DNA of 33,705 bases from positions 1 to 33,705 of IMG/VR virus record IMGVR_UViG_3300046517_001225, one strand, 5' to 3'. The DNA is from a virus. Of the stretch, positions 25,656-31,800 are shown piece after piece. The notes under the pieces are model-generated. The model made no database searches and was not told the DNA's origin. It saw only the letters and a list, made by a program, of their open reading frames with translations. How positions within the stretch are numbered: position 1 is the first letter of the stretch; each line of letters starts with the position of its first letter. A program made the translations under genes and the position numbers.

Positions 25656-26287
25656 TCAGAACTCGACGTAAGATGGTGAGTGGTGGGCGCGTACGTGGAC
25701 CAGGCGGTCCGACCGACGACAAGATCCCGGCGATGCTGTCGAACGGGGAGTATGTGCTGCCGGCTGACACCGTCGCCAAGGTCGGCAAAGAGAAGCTCGA
25801 CCGGCTACGTGCGGCGACGCACACGTTCGTCCACAAGGCGGATGGCGGGCCGGCTGAAGTCACGGCCTATCGACGTCCGCGGCAGGGTACGAACGGACCT
25901 GCGGCCTACAAGAATGGAGGGAAGGTGATGAAGCTGAAGATGCGCAAGGAGCAGGGGGAGCAGGCCGTGCCTTGCGCCAACGGCGGCATGATGCAGCGCC
26001 TGAAGAAGTGCGCCGATGGCGGCGGCATCATGCAGTACTCGACCATTCCCCTCGTGGCGCGTGCGGCCAACGCGATGCGGCCGTCGCCGCCGTTGGAGAC
26101 AGGCGGGCGTACGATCCCGACGATGTCGGTACAGCCAGGACCGTCGCTACAAGCTGCCCAGGCGCCGGTCCAGGCACAGTCCTACAAGTCGCGGATCGAC
26201 CAGGCGGAAGACGAGGCCGTGAATGGCTCGCCGAAGAAGATGCGGAGCGGCGGGCTGGTCAAGAAGACGGCGATGAAGCGTCGCTAA
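25652..26287 (+). CDS. Small virion protein with DxIPAxLSxGEYVLPA motif and repeated GG-motifs
   Basis: The gene begins at GTG 25652 overlapping the stop of the giant gene (GTGA). Residues 16-50 hold GPGGPTDDKIPAMLSNGEYVLPADTVAKVG, written here in parts: GPGGPTDDKIPA, then MLSNGEYVLPADTV. This motif recurs in many phage tail and virion proteins; its function is not clear to me. The remainder is basic and low complexity with six [DNS]-G-G motifs at 10-12, 64-66, 88-90, 110-112, 122-124 and 199-201, and cysteines at 108 and 120. It ends KKTAMKRR. Length is 211 residues. Being last in the operon and coupled to the giant protein, it may accompany it into the capsid. The + strand module ends here, 45 bases before a converging - strand gene. 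Confidence 0.75.
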   Translation: MIRTRRKMVSGGRVRGPGGPTDDKIPAMLSNGEYVLPADTVAKVGKEKLDRLRAATHTFVHKADGGPAEVTAYRRPRQGTNGPAAYKNGGKVMKLKMRKEQGEQAVPCANGGMMQRLKKCADGGGIMQYSTIPLVARAANAMRPSPPLETGGRTIPTMSVQPGPSLQAAQAPVQAQSYKSRIDQAEDEAVNGSPKKMRSGGLVKKTAMKRR

Positions 26288-26332
26288 GTTCCGTACTGCC
26301 GTCGAACCCAGGCATAGTGACTTCGTACACGT

Positions 26333-26683
26333 TCATCGCATCTGCTCTTTGAGTTTAGTAGCCCAACGTATCGTAGCTCTGGCTCTTCGAATCTTGTCTG
26401 TAGCTTCTTTTATGTAGTACTTAGTCAAGAAGTCGACGACGCCAGTTGCTGCGCTTTCCAACGTCGCATACGCACCGGCTGTGTCGAATGGCCCGCCACT
26501 AACCAACTTCCAGCCTGCAAAACCTTCCCCCGGCGTTCCGCCATAATTTTTCAGGCAGAACATCGTGCATTCAGTAGTGCGACCACGGCGTAAGTCCCAC
26601 ACTTCGCCGCCTCGATCTCCTGCGTAAATCCAAGTAAACGGTCCGCGCGTTATACGTGTCTTGCCAATTTGCTTGGTTTTCAT
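26333..26683 (-). CDS. Hypothetical protein, last gene of the leftward operon
   Basis: A 116-residue protein starts at ATG 26683, overlapping the stop of the gene before it (ATGA). It is basic, with KTKQIGKTRITRGPFTWIY at the N-terminus, a central YGGTPGEGFAGWKLVSGG section, and a helical C-terminal third (EATDKIRRARATIRWATKLKEQ). I see no known motif. Its DNA is less GC-rich than the virion genes, which fits a recently acquired or weakly constrained accessory gene. It ends 45 bases from the converging virion module. No intrinsic terminator is evident between the two stops. Confidence 0.6.
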   Translation of the reverse strand: MKTKQIGKTRITRGPFTWIYAGDRGGEVWDLRRGRTTECTMFCLKNYGGTPGEGFAGWKLVSGGPFDTAGAYATLESAATGVVDFLTKYYIKEATDKIRRARATIRWATKLKEQMR

Positions 26684-26946
26684 CGGCTATATCTCTCGTT
26701 CTGTTCCTCGTCGCTCGGCGGGCTGGTCGAGAATACGCACCACCGAGAACCCTTGCGGTGTGGGAATGCGTAGCCGCAGGCTGGGTCGCGGCAAGATGGT
26801 TTCGCGCGCTCGACGGTTGGCCTGTAGCGATCGCGATACCACTTTCTTGCTCCGCATACGCATTTTGGAATCCTCACGTAGTCGTCCATGCGCCACAGCT
26901 TGCGTCGTCGCTCGCACTTGGCGCAACGATGGTGATACCTAAACAA
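26680..26946 (-). CDS. Zinc-ribbon-type small protein
   Basis: An 88-residue protein has two Cys/His sites: C8-x2-C11 with C29-x-C31, and C52-x4-C57 with H63 and C70. The first resembles a zinc ribbon. I accept TTG 26946 as start because CGGAG lies seven bases upstream and because the next ATG (26889) would remove the C8/C11 pair. It overlaps the end of the HNH gene by eight bases and the following gene as ATGA. The segment AFPHRKGSRWC with the Cys pairs recalls small phage zinc proteins found beside HNH nucleases. Role is unknown; nucleic-acid or protein binding is likely. Arg and Lys are abundant, in line with nucleic acid contact. Confidence 0.65.
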   Translation of the reverse strand: MFRYHHRCAKCERRRKLWRMDDYVRIPKCVCGARKWYRDRYRPTVERAKPSCRDPACGYAFPHRKGSRWCVFSTSPPSDEEQNERYSR

Positions 26947-27292
26947 GCTCGAACTCCGGGAACAACTCGATCTGGTCCGGATGCCAGCGGTTACCGCGCG
27001 CCTGGTTGCTTCGCTCCGGCACGACGCGCAGGTTGTCCGGCACGGTCAGTCCGCACACGGCTGGGTGACAGACTGGTATGACGTGGTCGACGACGTGCTT
27101 CACGCCGGTTGTTTTGGTCCTGCGTTTCGCCTCGGCGTAGATCGAGCGCAGCGTATCGTGGTCTACCCACGGCGGCGTCGATAGAATCACGGTAACGACG
27201 CGACGCTGCCGCGGATGTCGCTGTAGCCAGCCAGGGTAATCGCCGACCTCGATCCTGCTGCGTAGCCGACGATTGAAGATTCCCCAGCTCAT
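26939..27292 (-). CDS. HNH endonuclease
   Basis: A 117-residue protein carries the HNH signature VVDHVIPVCHPAVCGLTVPDNLRVV and RSNQARGNRW, with D69-H70, N87 and N96 as probable catalytic and metal-binding residues (N101 is an alternative). The segment between two Cys (C75 and C80) may be structural. Length suits small phage HNH enzymes that cut DNA during packaging or recombination, or act as free-standing homing enzymes. The ATG at 27292 has AGGAG six bases upstream, and that site directly follows the T-tract of a hairpin (27304-27340), so synthesis may depend on read-through. It lies far from terL, so a packaging partner role is less obvious here. Downstream it overlaps the zinc-ribbon gene. 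Confidence 0.85.
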   Translation of the reverse strand: MSWGIFNRRLRSRIEVGDYPGWLQRHPRQRRVVTVILSTPPWVDHDTLRSIYAEAKRRTKTTGVKHVVDHVIPVCHPAVCGLTVPDNLRVVPERSNQARGNRWHPDQIELFPEFELV

Positions 27293-27303
27293 ACGCAGCT
27301 CCT

Positions 27304-27340
27304 AAAAAAGAAACGCCAGCCGATGCACGAAGTCGGCTGG
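27304..27340 (-). terminator. Intrinsic terminator or attenuator just before the HNH gene
   Basis: Reading the - strand, an eight-base-pair stem CCAGCCGA/TCGGCTGG with a nine-base loop is followed by CGTTTCTTTTTT, then AGGAG and the HNH ATG. On the + strand the same stem is followed by ACTTTTT, so it may terminate both ways. Between it and the preceding gene (27341-27467) I see one more small hairpin (stem GCCTA/TAGGC near 27359-27373) and no gene, tRNA or recognisable promoter. Confidence 0.75.
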
Positions 27341-27467
27341 ACTTTTTCGCGCGTCTCTTGCCTAAACGCTAGGCTCTACCGGGGACTCGCGCAGCACGCC
27401 CGGCTGTGGTGCATCCGTCGCGCCGCCAAGGCCACGTGCGCTCCGATGGCAGACGACGGCAACGCTG

Positions 27468-27929
27468 TTACGGAGCAGGAATCGGCGTCGGATCACCCGC
27501 AGTGAGCTTGACGATTGCCACGTCGTTGCCGACGCACTGGTAGTCGATCGAGCCCATGACGTCGGTGATCCCAGTCCCCTGCTGGCCGTCGCCCTTGAGC
27601 GTGACCGAGCCGGAGCCGAGTGCCTTGAAACGCAGGATGCGGTGATTGAAGTCGCCCGGAAACGCCGGGTCTTCGATCAGGTCCGCCGCATCGGTGTTGC
27701 TGTTGGTCCAGGTCGACACTTCCTCACTCGTATCGAACTGAGCCGGGGCACCACCGGAATCGAACAGCTCGGCAAGAATGCCGAGCTGCTCACCACTTTT
27801 GAGCAGACTCATGGCGTGTGTTACTCCTTCGAAGGTTGCCCCGCGGTACTTGAGGGTGAATGCGATGTGCGCCGGGGGCTTCGCACATCGAAACAGTTTG
27901 CACAGGAACGACTGAACGAAACTCTTCAT
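27468..27929 (-). CDS. Hypothetical protein with possible Ig-like domain and alternative internal start
   Basis: The 153-residue form starts at ATG 27929 with AGGA eight bases upstream. A shorter 114-residue form could start at ATG 27812, which has a strong AAGGAG eleven bases upstream. The short form begins MSLLKSGEQLGILAELFDSGG and continues as a beta-rich sequence (HRILRFKALGSGSVTLKGDG, then VAIVKLTAGDPTPIPAP), like an immunoglobulin-like or other beta-sandwich domain. The first 39 residues of the long form are basic with two Cys and an FVQSFLCKLF hydrophobic run. The gene is oddly placed: a beta-sandwich protein like a virion decoration lies alone at the end of the leftward operon, after a HerA-like ATPase and before a terminator. 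The product is unassigned. Confidence 0.65.
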   Translation of the reverse strand: MKSFVQSFLCKLFRCAKPPAHIAFTLKYRGATFEGVTHAMSLLKSGEQLGILAELFDSGGAPAQFDTSEEVSTWTNSNTDAADLIEDPAFPGDFNHRILRFKALGSGSVTLKGDGQQGTGITDVMGSIDYQCVGNDVAIVKLTAGDPTPIPAP

Positions 27930-27939
27930 AGCTATGGTC

Positions 27940-29574
27940 CTAGTCAAACAGGATCTTGGATGCCTTCACGCCTTCGCGCGTCGCCACGACCAGGCGTCGC
28001 GTGTTCAAGCGGGCGATGTACGCATCGCGAGTCGAACGCTTGAACCCGGTCGCATCCGTCACACGCTCGCGATCGAGCGTCTCCGGGTACTGTGCAACGA
28101 GCACGCGCAGCACGTCCGCTTCGCCTTTCGGCAGCTTCTGCAGCCAATGGTCGCGCAGCGCCGTGCCGGTTGGTAGCGGCTTGAAGTCCAGCCCCAACGT
28201 GGTCTTTCCAGCTTCGGTCACGACGATGTGCTCAGCCACGGCATCGACCAGCCTGCGCTCGCGCAAGCGACTGATGTAAGCATCGCGCGTCGAGCGTTTG
28301 TAGCCGGTTAACACTGTGATCTGCTCGCGCGTCACGCCGTCGACGTGCTGAGCGACGGCGATCAGCACGGCGCGCTCGCCCTGCGGCAGCGCTGCTACGC
28401 TGCGCGCCAATGGTTCCGTCGCTGGGTGCAGCTTGGTTCTCGATCGCCGTCCGATCATTTCCGCGCCACGATCTGCGATCGCCTTGCGCACTTTGGGACT
28501 CAAACCAGATCCGCCATTGAGTAACTGACGGATCTGAGCGAGCAGCGTATGAGCAACGACGTCTTGAATGGGCGGATCTAGAACGACCAGACGCGTCGCT
28601 TCAGCGATGCGTCGTTGCACTTCCGCTTCCGGTACGCCCGCTTGCTCGGCGCGCTTGTTCGCCAGCGTGATCTCGCGTCGCAGTTTGGCGTTGTCCGACT
28701 TCAGCTCGTCGATCGTTCGTGCTTCGTGCTCAGCGTCTTTCTGCAGGTCGCTGAGCTTGGCCAGGCTCTTCAATATGGCTTTCGACGCGGCTGGCGGCGC
28801 GGTCATCAGGCGCGCGCCTGGACGCGGGTGTGTCGTGACGACGCTACCGATCTTGATCGACCGCACCGTGTCGGACAACGCAGGCCCGAACACATAGAAC
28901 GAGCCGGGCTTGAGTTCGCGCAGCTGCTTGACCGCGTCGCGCGACGACATGCCCAGCTCGTCGGCGGCGCGCTTTACGTCGACATCGAGCCCGGTGCGGC
29001 CGATCATCTTGTTCAGCAGCTCCGCAGCGACGTCCTTGTGCAGCTTCGACAGCCGCTGCGTCGCACAGCAGAGTGCGAAGCCGCGCTTGCGCCCACGCGT
29101 TGCCAGGTCGATCACCGACTGGCTCGCTTCGGCGCTGCCCGACTGCGGGCAGAAAACGTGCGCTTCGTCCAGCACAACCAGGACTGGACGCCACAGCTCG
29201 CGCGGCGCATTGATCAGCGCTTCGAGGAACAGGCGAACGAAGGTCTGCCGCTCGTACGACTTTAGGTCGTAGATATTGAGGATCGCCGACACGCCCGCTT
29301 CGAGCAGCCGGCGTGCGAGCAGCGCAGCCGTCTTCGGCGTAGCCAACGCATCGCCGTCGTGCGGCGCGCAGATGACATAGTCAAACTTCTCGCGTAGCGT
29401 GGCGAACTCGCCTTCGGAGTCGATGACGAACTGCTGCACCATCGGCGCCGTCTGTTCGAGCAGGCGGCGCAGCGCGAACGACTTGCCGCCGCCAGAGTTG
29501 GCCTGCACCAGCAGCCGAGTCTCGAGCAGGATCGGCACATGGACGTCGAGCTTGCCGTCAAGGGTCGGCTTCAT
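27940..29574 (-). CDS. HerA/DUF87-like ATPase with tandem C-terminal winged-helix-like repeats
   Basis: This 544-residue protein has Walker A at residues 25-32 (ANSGGGKS) and Walker B with D136-E137 (LVVLDEAH). These are followed by a conserved TRGRKRGFALCCATQRL segment, the layout of HerA/FtsK-type or DUF87 ring ATPases that move along DNA. A charged coiled coil lies at about 270-320. The C-terminus has two homologous helix-turn-helix-like repeats centred on KRSTRDAYI at 426 and 512, followed by RLxxRRLV, 86 residues apart. In phages such ATPases are thought to act in DNA processing or to partner nucleases, but no NurA gene is seen beside it. The ATG at 29574 overlaps the upstream stop (ATGA). 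Gene order with nuclease and Cys-rich proteins suggests DNA metabolism. Substrate and polarity are unknown. Confidence 0.85.
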   Translation of the reverse strand: MKPTLDGKLDVHVPILLETRLLVQANSGGGKSFALRRLLEQTAPMVQQFVIDSEGEFATLREKFDYVICAPHDGDALATPKTAALLARRLLEAGVSAILNIYDLKSYERQTFVRLFLEALINAPRELWRPVLVVLDEAHVFCPQSGSAEASQSVIDLATRGRKRGFALCCATQRLSKLHKDVAAELLNKMIGRTGLDVDVKRAADELGMSSRDAVKQLRELKPGSFYVFGPALSDTVRSIKIGSVVTTHPRPGARLMTAPPAASKAILKSLAKLSDLQKDAEHEARTIDELKSDNAKLRREITLANKRAEQAGVPEAEVQRRIAEATRLVVLDPPIQDVVAHTLLAQIRQLLNGGSGLSPKVRKAIADRGAEMIGRRSRTKLHPATEPLARSVAALPQGERAVLIAVAQHVDGVTREQITVLTGYKRSTRDAYISRLRERRLVDAVAEHIVVTEAGKTTLGLDFKPLPTGTALRDHWLQKLPKGEADVLRVLVAQYPETLDRERVTDATGFKRSTRDAYIARLNTRRLVVATREGVKASKILFD

Positions 29575-29972
29575 GACAACTGATATCCTTCAATCATGAT
29601 CTGCGTTTCGGCGATAGTCACTCGCTCGATTGCTTCCTGCCGAGTCATCTTGGCGTGCGCGAGCTGCTCGTCCGACGCATTGAGATACCAATGCGCAGCG
29701 CGAGCATATGCCTGGAAGAGCTCCAAGATGCGGATCTGCTCTTCATTATTGGCTCTCCAACGCTCGTAGCGTTCGTCCGGTGACAATCTGGCGCGTAACT
29801 CAGCTTCAGCACGATCGAGCTTGCGACGCAGTCGGCGCGACCCCTTGTTCGCCGCATGCAGTTCGTGAAACCACTGACCTGCGTGTTCGAGCCGCTTGTG
29901 CAGGCCGGTGATGATGCCAACGTACTCGCCCAGCTTCGCTAAGTATTGTTCGGAAATCGACAGTTCGGTCAT
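29571..29972 (-). CDS. Helical hypothetical protein preceding the ATPase
   Basis: A 133-residue protein starts at ATG 29972 overlapping the previous stop (ATGA), and its own stop overlaps the ATPase start (ATGA). It is almost entirely helical and rich in Arg, Glu, Ala and Leu. Basic and acidic stretches alternate (SRRLRRKLDRAEAELRARLSPDERYERW) in a way typical of a coiled coil or helical bundle. No cysteine pair, membrane segment or catalytic motif is visible. Tight coupling to the ATPase suggests a partner or regulator of it, but the family is unknown to me. Confidence 0.7.
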   Translation of the reverse strand: MTELSISEQYLAKLGEYVGIITGLHKRLEHAGQWFHELHAANKGSRRLRRKLDRAEAELRARLSPDERYERWRANNEEQIRILELFQAYARAAHWYLNASDEQLAHAKMTRQEAIERVTIAETQIMIEGYQLS

Positions 29973-30403
29973 ACGAATTTTCCTGGTTCGATTTGGCCAA
30001 GTTCTACGAGGCGACGATGCGCAGCATCTTGCCGCCGATAGTCAGGACCGACGTTCGCCTGGCACATTTCCTTCCACGCTTCGCCGATCTCCTGTAGCTC
30101 CTGCAGCTCCGTTTCGTAGTCGAGCGCCGGCTGATGGGTATGCACGACAGGCGCGTTGTCTTTTACGTAAACCGTACGCGTCGCCCAATCTGCCCACTGG
30201 CTTACGACGCCGCTCTTCCAAGCCAGGCGCGCTCCCATGAACGCGGCGATCCGCGAGCGAGCGCGCTGGTACCACTCCAGCGCGCTCGCCTCGTGCTCAG
30301 CTGATGGATCGGCGCAAGCCCGCAGCGTGCGCTGTGCATAGCGCACCAGCGCCCACCCAGCCTGCTCAAGCTGCTTCGCCGCTTCGTAACGCAGAACGTC
30401 CAT
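29969..30403 (-). CDS. Helical hypothetical protein, function unknown
   Basis: I chose ATG 30403, which forms a TAATG overlap with the preceding stop; a longer frame starts at non-ATG codons inside the upstream gene. The 144-residue product is mainly helical and Ala/Glu/Arg-rich, with aromatic residues in the middle (AWKSGVVSQWADWATRTVYVK). No conserved motif is recognised. It is one of two helical proteins between the Acb2-like gene and the ATPase, and the three genes are coupled, so a shared role in early infection is possible. Confidence 0.65.
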   Translation of the reverse strand: MDVLRYEAAKQLEQAGWALVRYAQRTLRACADPSAEHEASALEWYQRARSRIAAFMGARLAWKSGVVSQWADWATRTVYVKDNAPVVHTHQPALDYETELQELQEIGEAWKEMCQANVGPDYRRQDAAHRRLVELGQIEPGKFV

Positions 30404-30630
30404 TACGTATGCAGCTCGGGCTCGTTGCACGCGATCGACAAGTTCGCCGCCATGACCGTATCGCGCAGCTTGCGAATCGCTACGGTCTGGTCAGGACAAC
30501 TCGGCGTGTTGTGCAGGATGATCAGGGCGAAATCGCGCGCCGCGTCGCGAATCGTCTTGTAGCGTTTAATCTGGTCCGGCGTCGGGCTGTGGTACTTGAA
30601 CCAGTTGTCGATGTCGTCGATGTCGATCAT
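30403..30630 (-). CDS. acb2: Acb2/Tad1-type cyclic-nucleotide sponge (anti-CBASS/anti-Thoeris protein)
   Basis: A 75-residue protein starts at ATG 30630, with GAGG seven bases upstream. It matches the Acb2/Tad1 hairpin family as I recall it. There is an N-terminal Y13-H14-S-P-T with Q20, then Y24..I27-R28 and a helical A-x-x-F-A segment. A Pro/Asp loop (TPSCPDQT) follows, then AIRKLR and the ending VMAANLSIACNE (residues 59-70). This spacing, and the ending AN..IA(C/R)NE, are distinctive of phage proteins such as T4 Vs.4 and Acb2 of Pseudomonas phages. Family members form multimers that bind and sequester CBASS cyclic di- and trinucleotides, and some also bind Thoeris gcADPR signals. Context is an early operon of small proteins, as expected for a counter-defence gene. 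Ligand is unproven. Confidence 0.82.
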   Translation of the reverse strand: MIDIDDIDNWFKYHSPTPDQIKRYKTIRDAARDFALIILHNTPSCPDQTVAIRKLRDTVMAANLSIACNEPELHT

Positions 30631-30914
30631 GGTAGAACCTCGCGAACGTGGATTACTGTTGGGATTGGACCGTCGCATTCGACAAACGCCCCTGCGCTCC
30701 ACGGACGAACGATTGCCTCGCGGCGATCGTCAAACATGAAGATGGCAAACTCGCGCGGCTCGCGGACGACCTGGTATTCGTAGTCAACGAAGTTCCAAGC
30801 CGCTTTGTTGTGGCGGTTCCACGACGTCCATTCCCTACCGCCTTTGTGTCGCCAAGCTACTTTCTCGCCACGCTCGAACGCCTGGATGATGCTGATGATC
30901 TCCTGGTTGTTCAT
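30627..30914 (-). CDS. Small conserved phage protein, function unknown
   Basis: A 95-residue protein starts at ATG 30914 (TAATG overlap with the preceding stop) and ends overlapping the Acb2-like start as ATGA. The order EIISIIQAFERGEKVAWRHKGG, then WNRHNKAAWNFVDYEYQV, then PREFAIFMFDDRREAI recalls a widespread family of small phage proteins. In that family IxAFxxGxxVxxR and WxF.xYxYRV..EPREF blocks recur. I cannot give a function. No metal site or membrane segment is present. Its coupling to the Acb2-like gene is worth noting because small phage proteins of unknown function often cluster with counter-defence genes. Confidence 0.72.
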   Translation of the reverse strand: MNNQEIISIIQAFERGEKVAWRHKGGREWTSWNRHNKAAWNFVDYEYQVVREPREFAIFMFDDRREAIVRPWSAGAFVECDGPIPTVIHVREVLP

Positions 30915-31120
30915 TAAGTCACCTTCTCGAAGCGTTGGGCCATTTCGTATACACCGATTCTTTGCACGATGACAACCTTGTCGCCATCGCTAAAACTGCC
31001 GTCGTCTAGCGCAGCTTGAAGCGCTTCCTCGGCGGTAGAAAACCCGCCAGTTTCGTCGAACTTGTTATACGAAAAATAAGCGAACAGCTTCTCGCTGGTG
31101 GAACCTTTCCGCGCGGCCAT
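30914..31120 (-). CDS. Small hypothetical protein
   Basis: A 68-residue protein with ATG at 31120, one base after the preceding stop, and a TAATG overlap at its end with the next gene. The N-terminal 10 residues are basic (MAARKGSTSEK). The body is mixed alpha/beta (FAYFSYNKFDETGGFSTAEEALQ), acidic in the middle (ALDDGSFSDGDKVVIVQ), and ends basic (YEMAQRFEKVT). No family recognised. Two coupled neighbours on each side make a real gene likely. Confidence 0.65.
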   Translation of the reverse strand: MAARKGSTSEKLFAYFSYNKFDETGGFSTAEEALQAALDDGSFSDGDKVVIVQRIGVYEMAQRFEKVT

Positions 31121-31121
31121 G

Positions 31122-31310
31122 TCAGGCGCAGTTCTTGTTGAGCCACGCCACTAGTTCGAGTTTCTTGGTCGGCACTTCGACCTGCTCAGTCGACGGCGCC
31201 AAGCCTTCCGAACGCATCGCCTTGCGCACCTTGCCGGCGCTCTCGCCGCTATGTGACCACTGTGCCGGCTCGGTCGGCTGCTTCGTCGACTTCGTACGAT
31301 AGAGCTTCAT
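31122..31310 (-). CDS. Small basic hypothetical protein
   Basis: A 62-residue protein with ATG 31310 and AGGAG nine bases upstream. It is basic and polar, with KLYRTKSTKQPTEPAQWSHSG at the start and VPTKKLELVAWLNKNC at the end, and a Cys two residues from the C-terminus. Its start overlaps the stop of a possible 18-residue mini-gene (ATGA). No family recognised. Confidence 0.65.
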   Translation of the reverse strand: MKLYRTKSTKQPTEPAQWSHSGESAGKVRKAMRSEGLAPSTEQVEVPTKKLELVAWLNKNCA

Positions 31311-31363
31311 CTGCGGGTTCTCCTGAAGAGTTTAATGACGAGGGCGCTGTGAAAGATCAGCAT
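31307..31363 (-). CDS. Possible 18-residue mini-protein (membrane-active type?)
   Basis: Between two real genes lies a short frame ATG 31363 to TGA 31307: MLIFHSALVIKLFRRTRR. The ATG follows the nuclease stop by two bases and its stop overlaps the next start (ATGA), the same arrangement as in the verified neighbours. It has a hydrophobic stretch (LIFHSALVIKLF) followed by a basic RRTRR tail. There is no good ribosome binding site (GTTAGGG is adjacent to the ATG), so it may be only a coupling spacer. The alternative is a chance frame. Confidence 0.25.
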   Translation of the reverse strand: MLIFHSALVIKLFRRTRR

Positions 31364-31365
31364 CC

Positions 31366-31800
31366 CTAACGATTGGAGCAGTCGCAACAGAATTCTCGAA
31401 TCCACTTTGCCGCTTCCGCGACTGAAGTTGCCTCGCATATCGCAGTGCCTCCAAGCCACTGCGCCGGCTCGATCTGGATAACGACCAGCGCGGTACGTTT
31501 GTGCGGTATACCCACCATGACCGCGGCGTTCCTGCCGTGCTCCCAGCGCCGCATAAGCCACTTTTCCTGCAGCACCGACAGTTCACCCTGCCGGCGTTCA
31601 CGCTTCTCCTGTGGAATGACGCGCACGACGCCGCTGCGCGGACGGTGTTCGAGCATCTTGTACTCGACCCACAGATCCGACTTCTCGCCGTCGTAGTACT
31701 GGTCGGGCGTGCCGTTGCTATACATGGCAGCTCCCGCCTGGTGATACAGCCCAGGCGGGAGCTTGCGATGCACGGCCTGCCTTAGCGCCGACTCGAGCAC
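31366..31800 (-). CDS. PD-(D/E)xK nuclease (VRR-NUC-like)
   Basis: A 144-residue protein starts at GTG 31800 immediately after the preceding stop (TAAGTG). The active-site order fits a restriction-like nuclease: HRKLP near residues 11-15, then G30-T-P32-D33, and E46-Y-K48 in a predicted strand (LWVEYKML). These supply the Asp, Glu and Lys of the PD-(D/E)xK core. The C-terminal half (AVMVGIPHKRTALVVIQIE) looks like the rest of the alpha/beta fold. Length is close to VRR-NUC-type phage enzymes, which cut structured or damaged DNA, but Holliday-junction-type or other roles are possible. It lies in the same operon as a HerA-like ATPase, which fits DNA processing. Catalysis is not shown. Confidence 0.78.
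   Translation of the reverse strand: MLESALRQAVHRKLPPGLYHQAGAAMYSNGTPDQYYDGEKSDLWVEYKMLEHRPRSGVVRVIPQEKRERRQGELSVLQEKWLMRRWEHGRNAAVMVGIPHKRTALVVIQIEPAQWLGGTAICEATSVAEAAKWIREFCCDCSNR

Noticed and set aside
27341-27467. Search for a tRNA or small RNA gene
   Set aside because: No T-loop-like GTTCRANYC segment or acceptor-stem pair was found. The one small hairpin (GCCTA/TAGGC) is too little to call an RNA gene.
27323-27505. Sixty-residue + strand frame in the gap before the HNH gene
   Set aside because: It starts in the loop of the terminator hairpin and runs into the opposite-strand gene. It has no ribosome binding site and a chance-like composition.
28615-29265. Plus-strand 216-residue frame opposite the ATPase
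   Set aside because: It is antisense to the Walker-motif ATPase, Arg/Leu/Val-rich, and without a ribosome binding site or recognisable domain.
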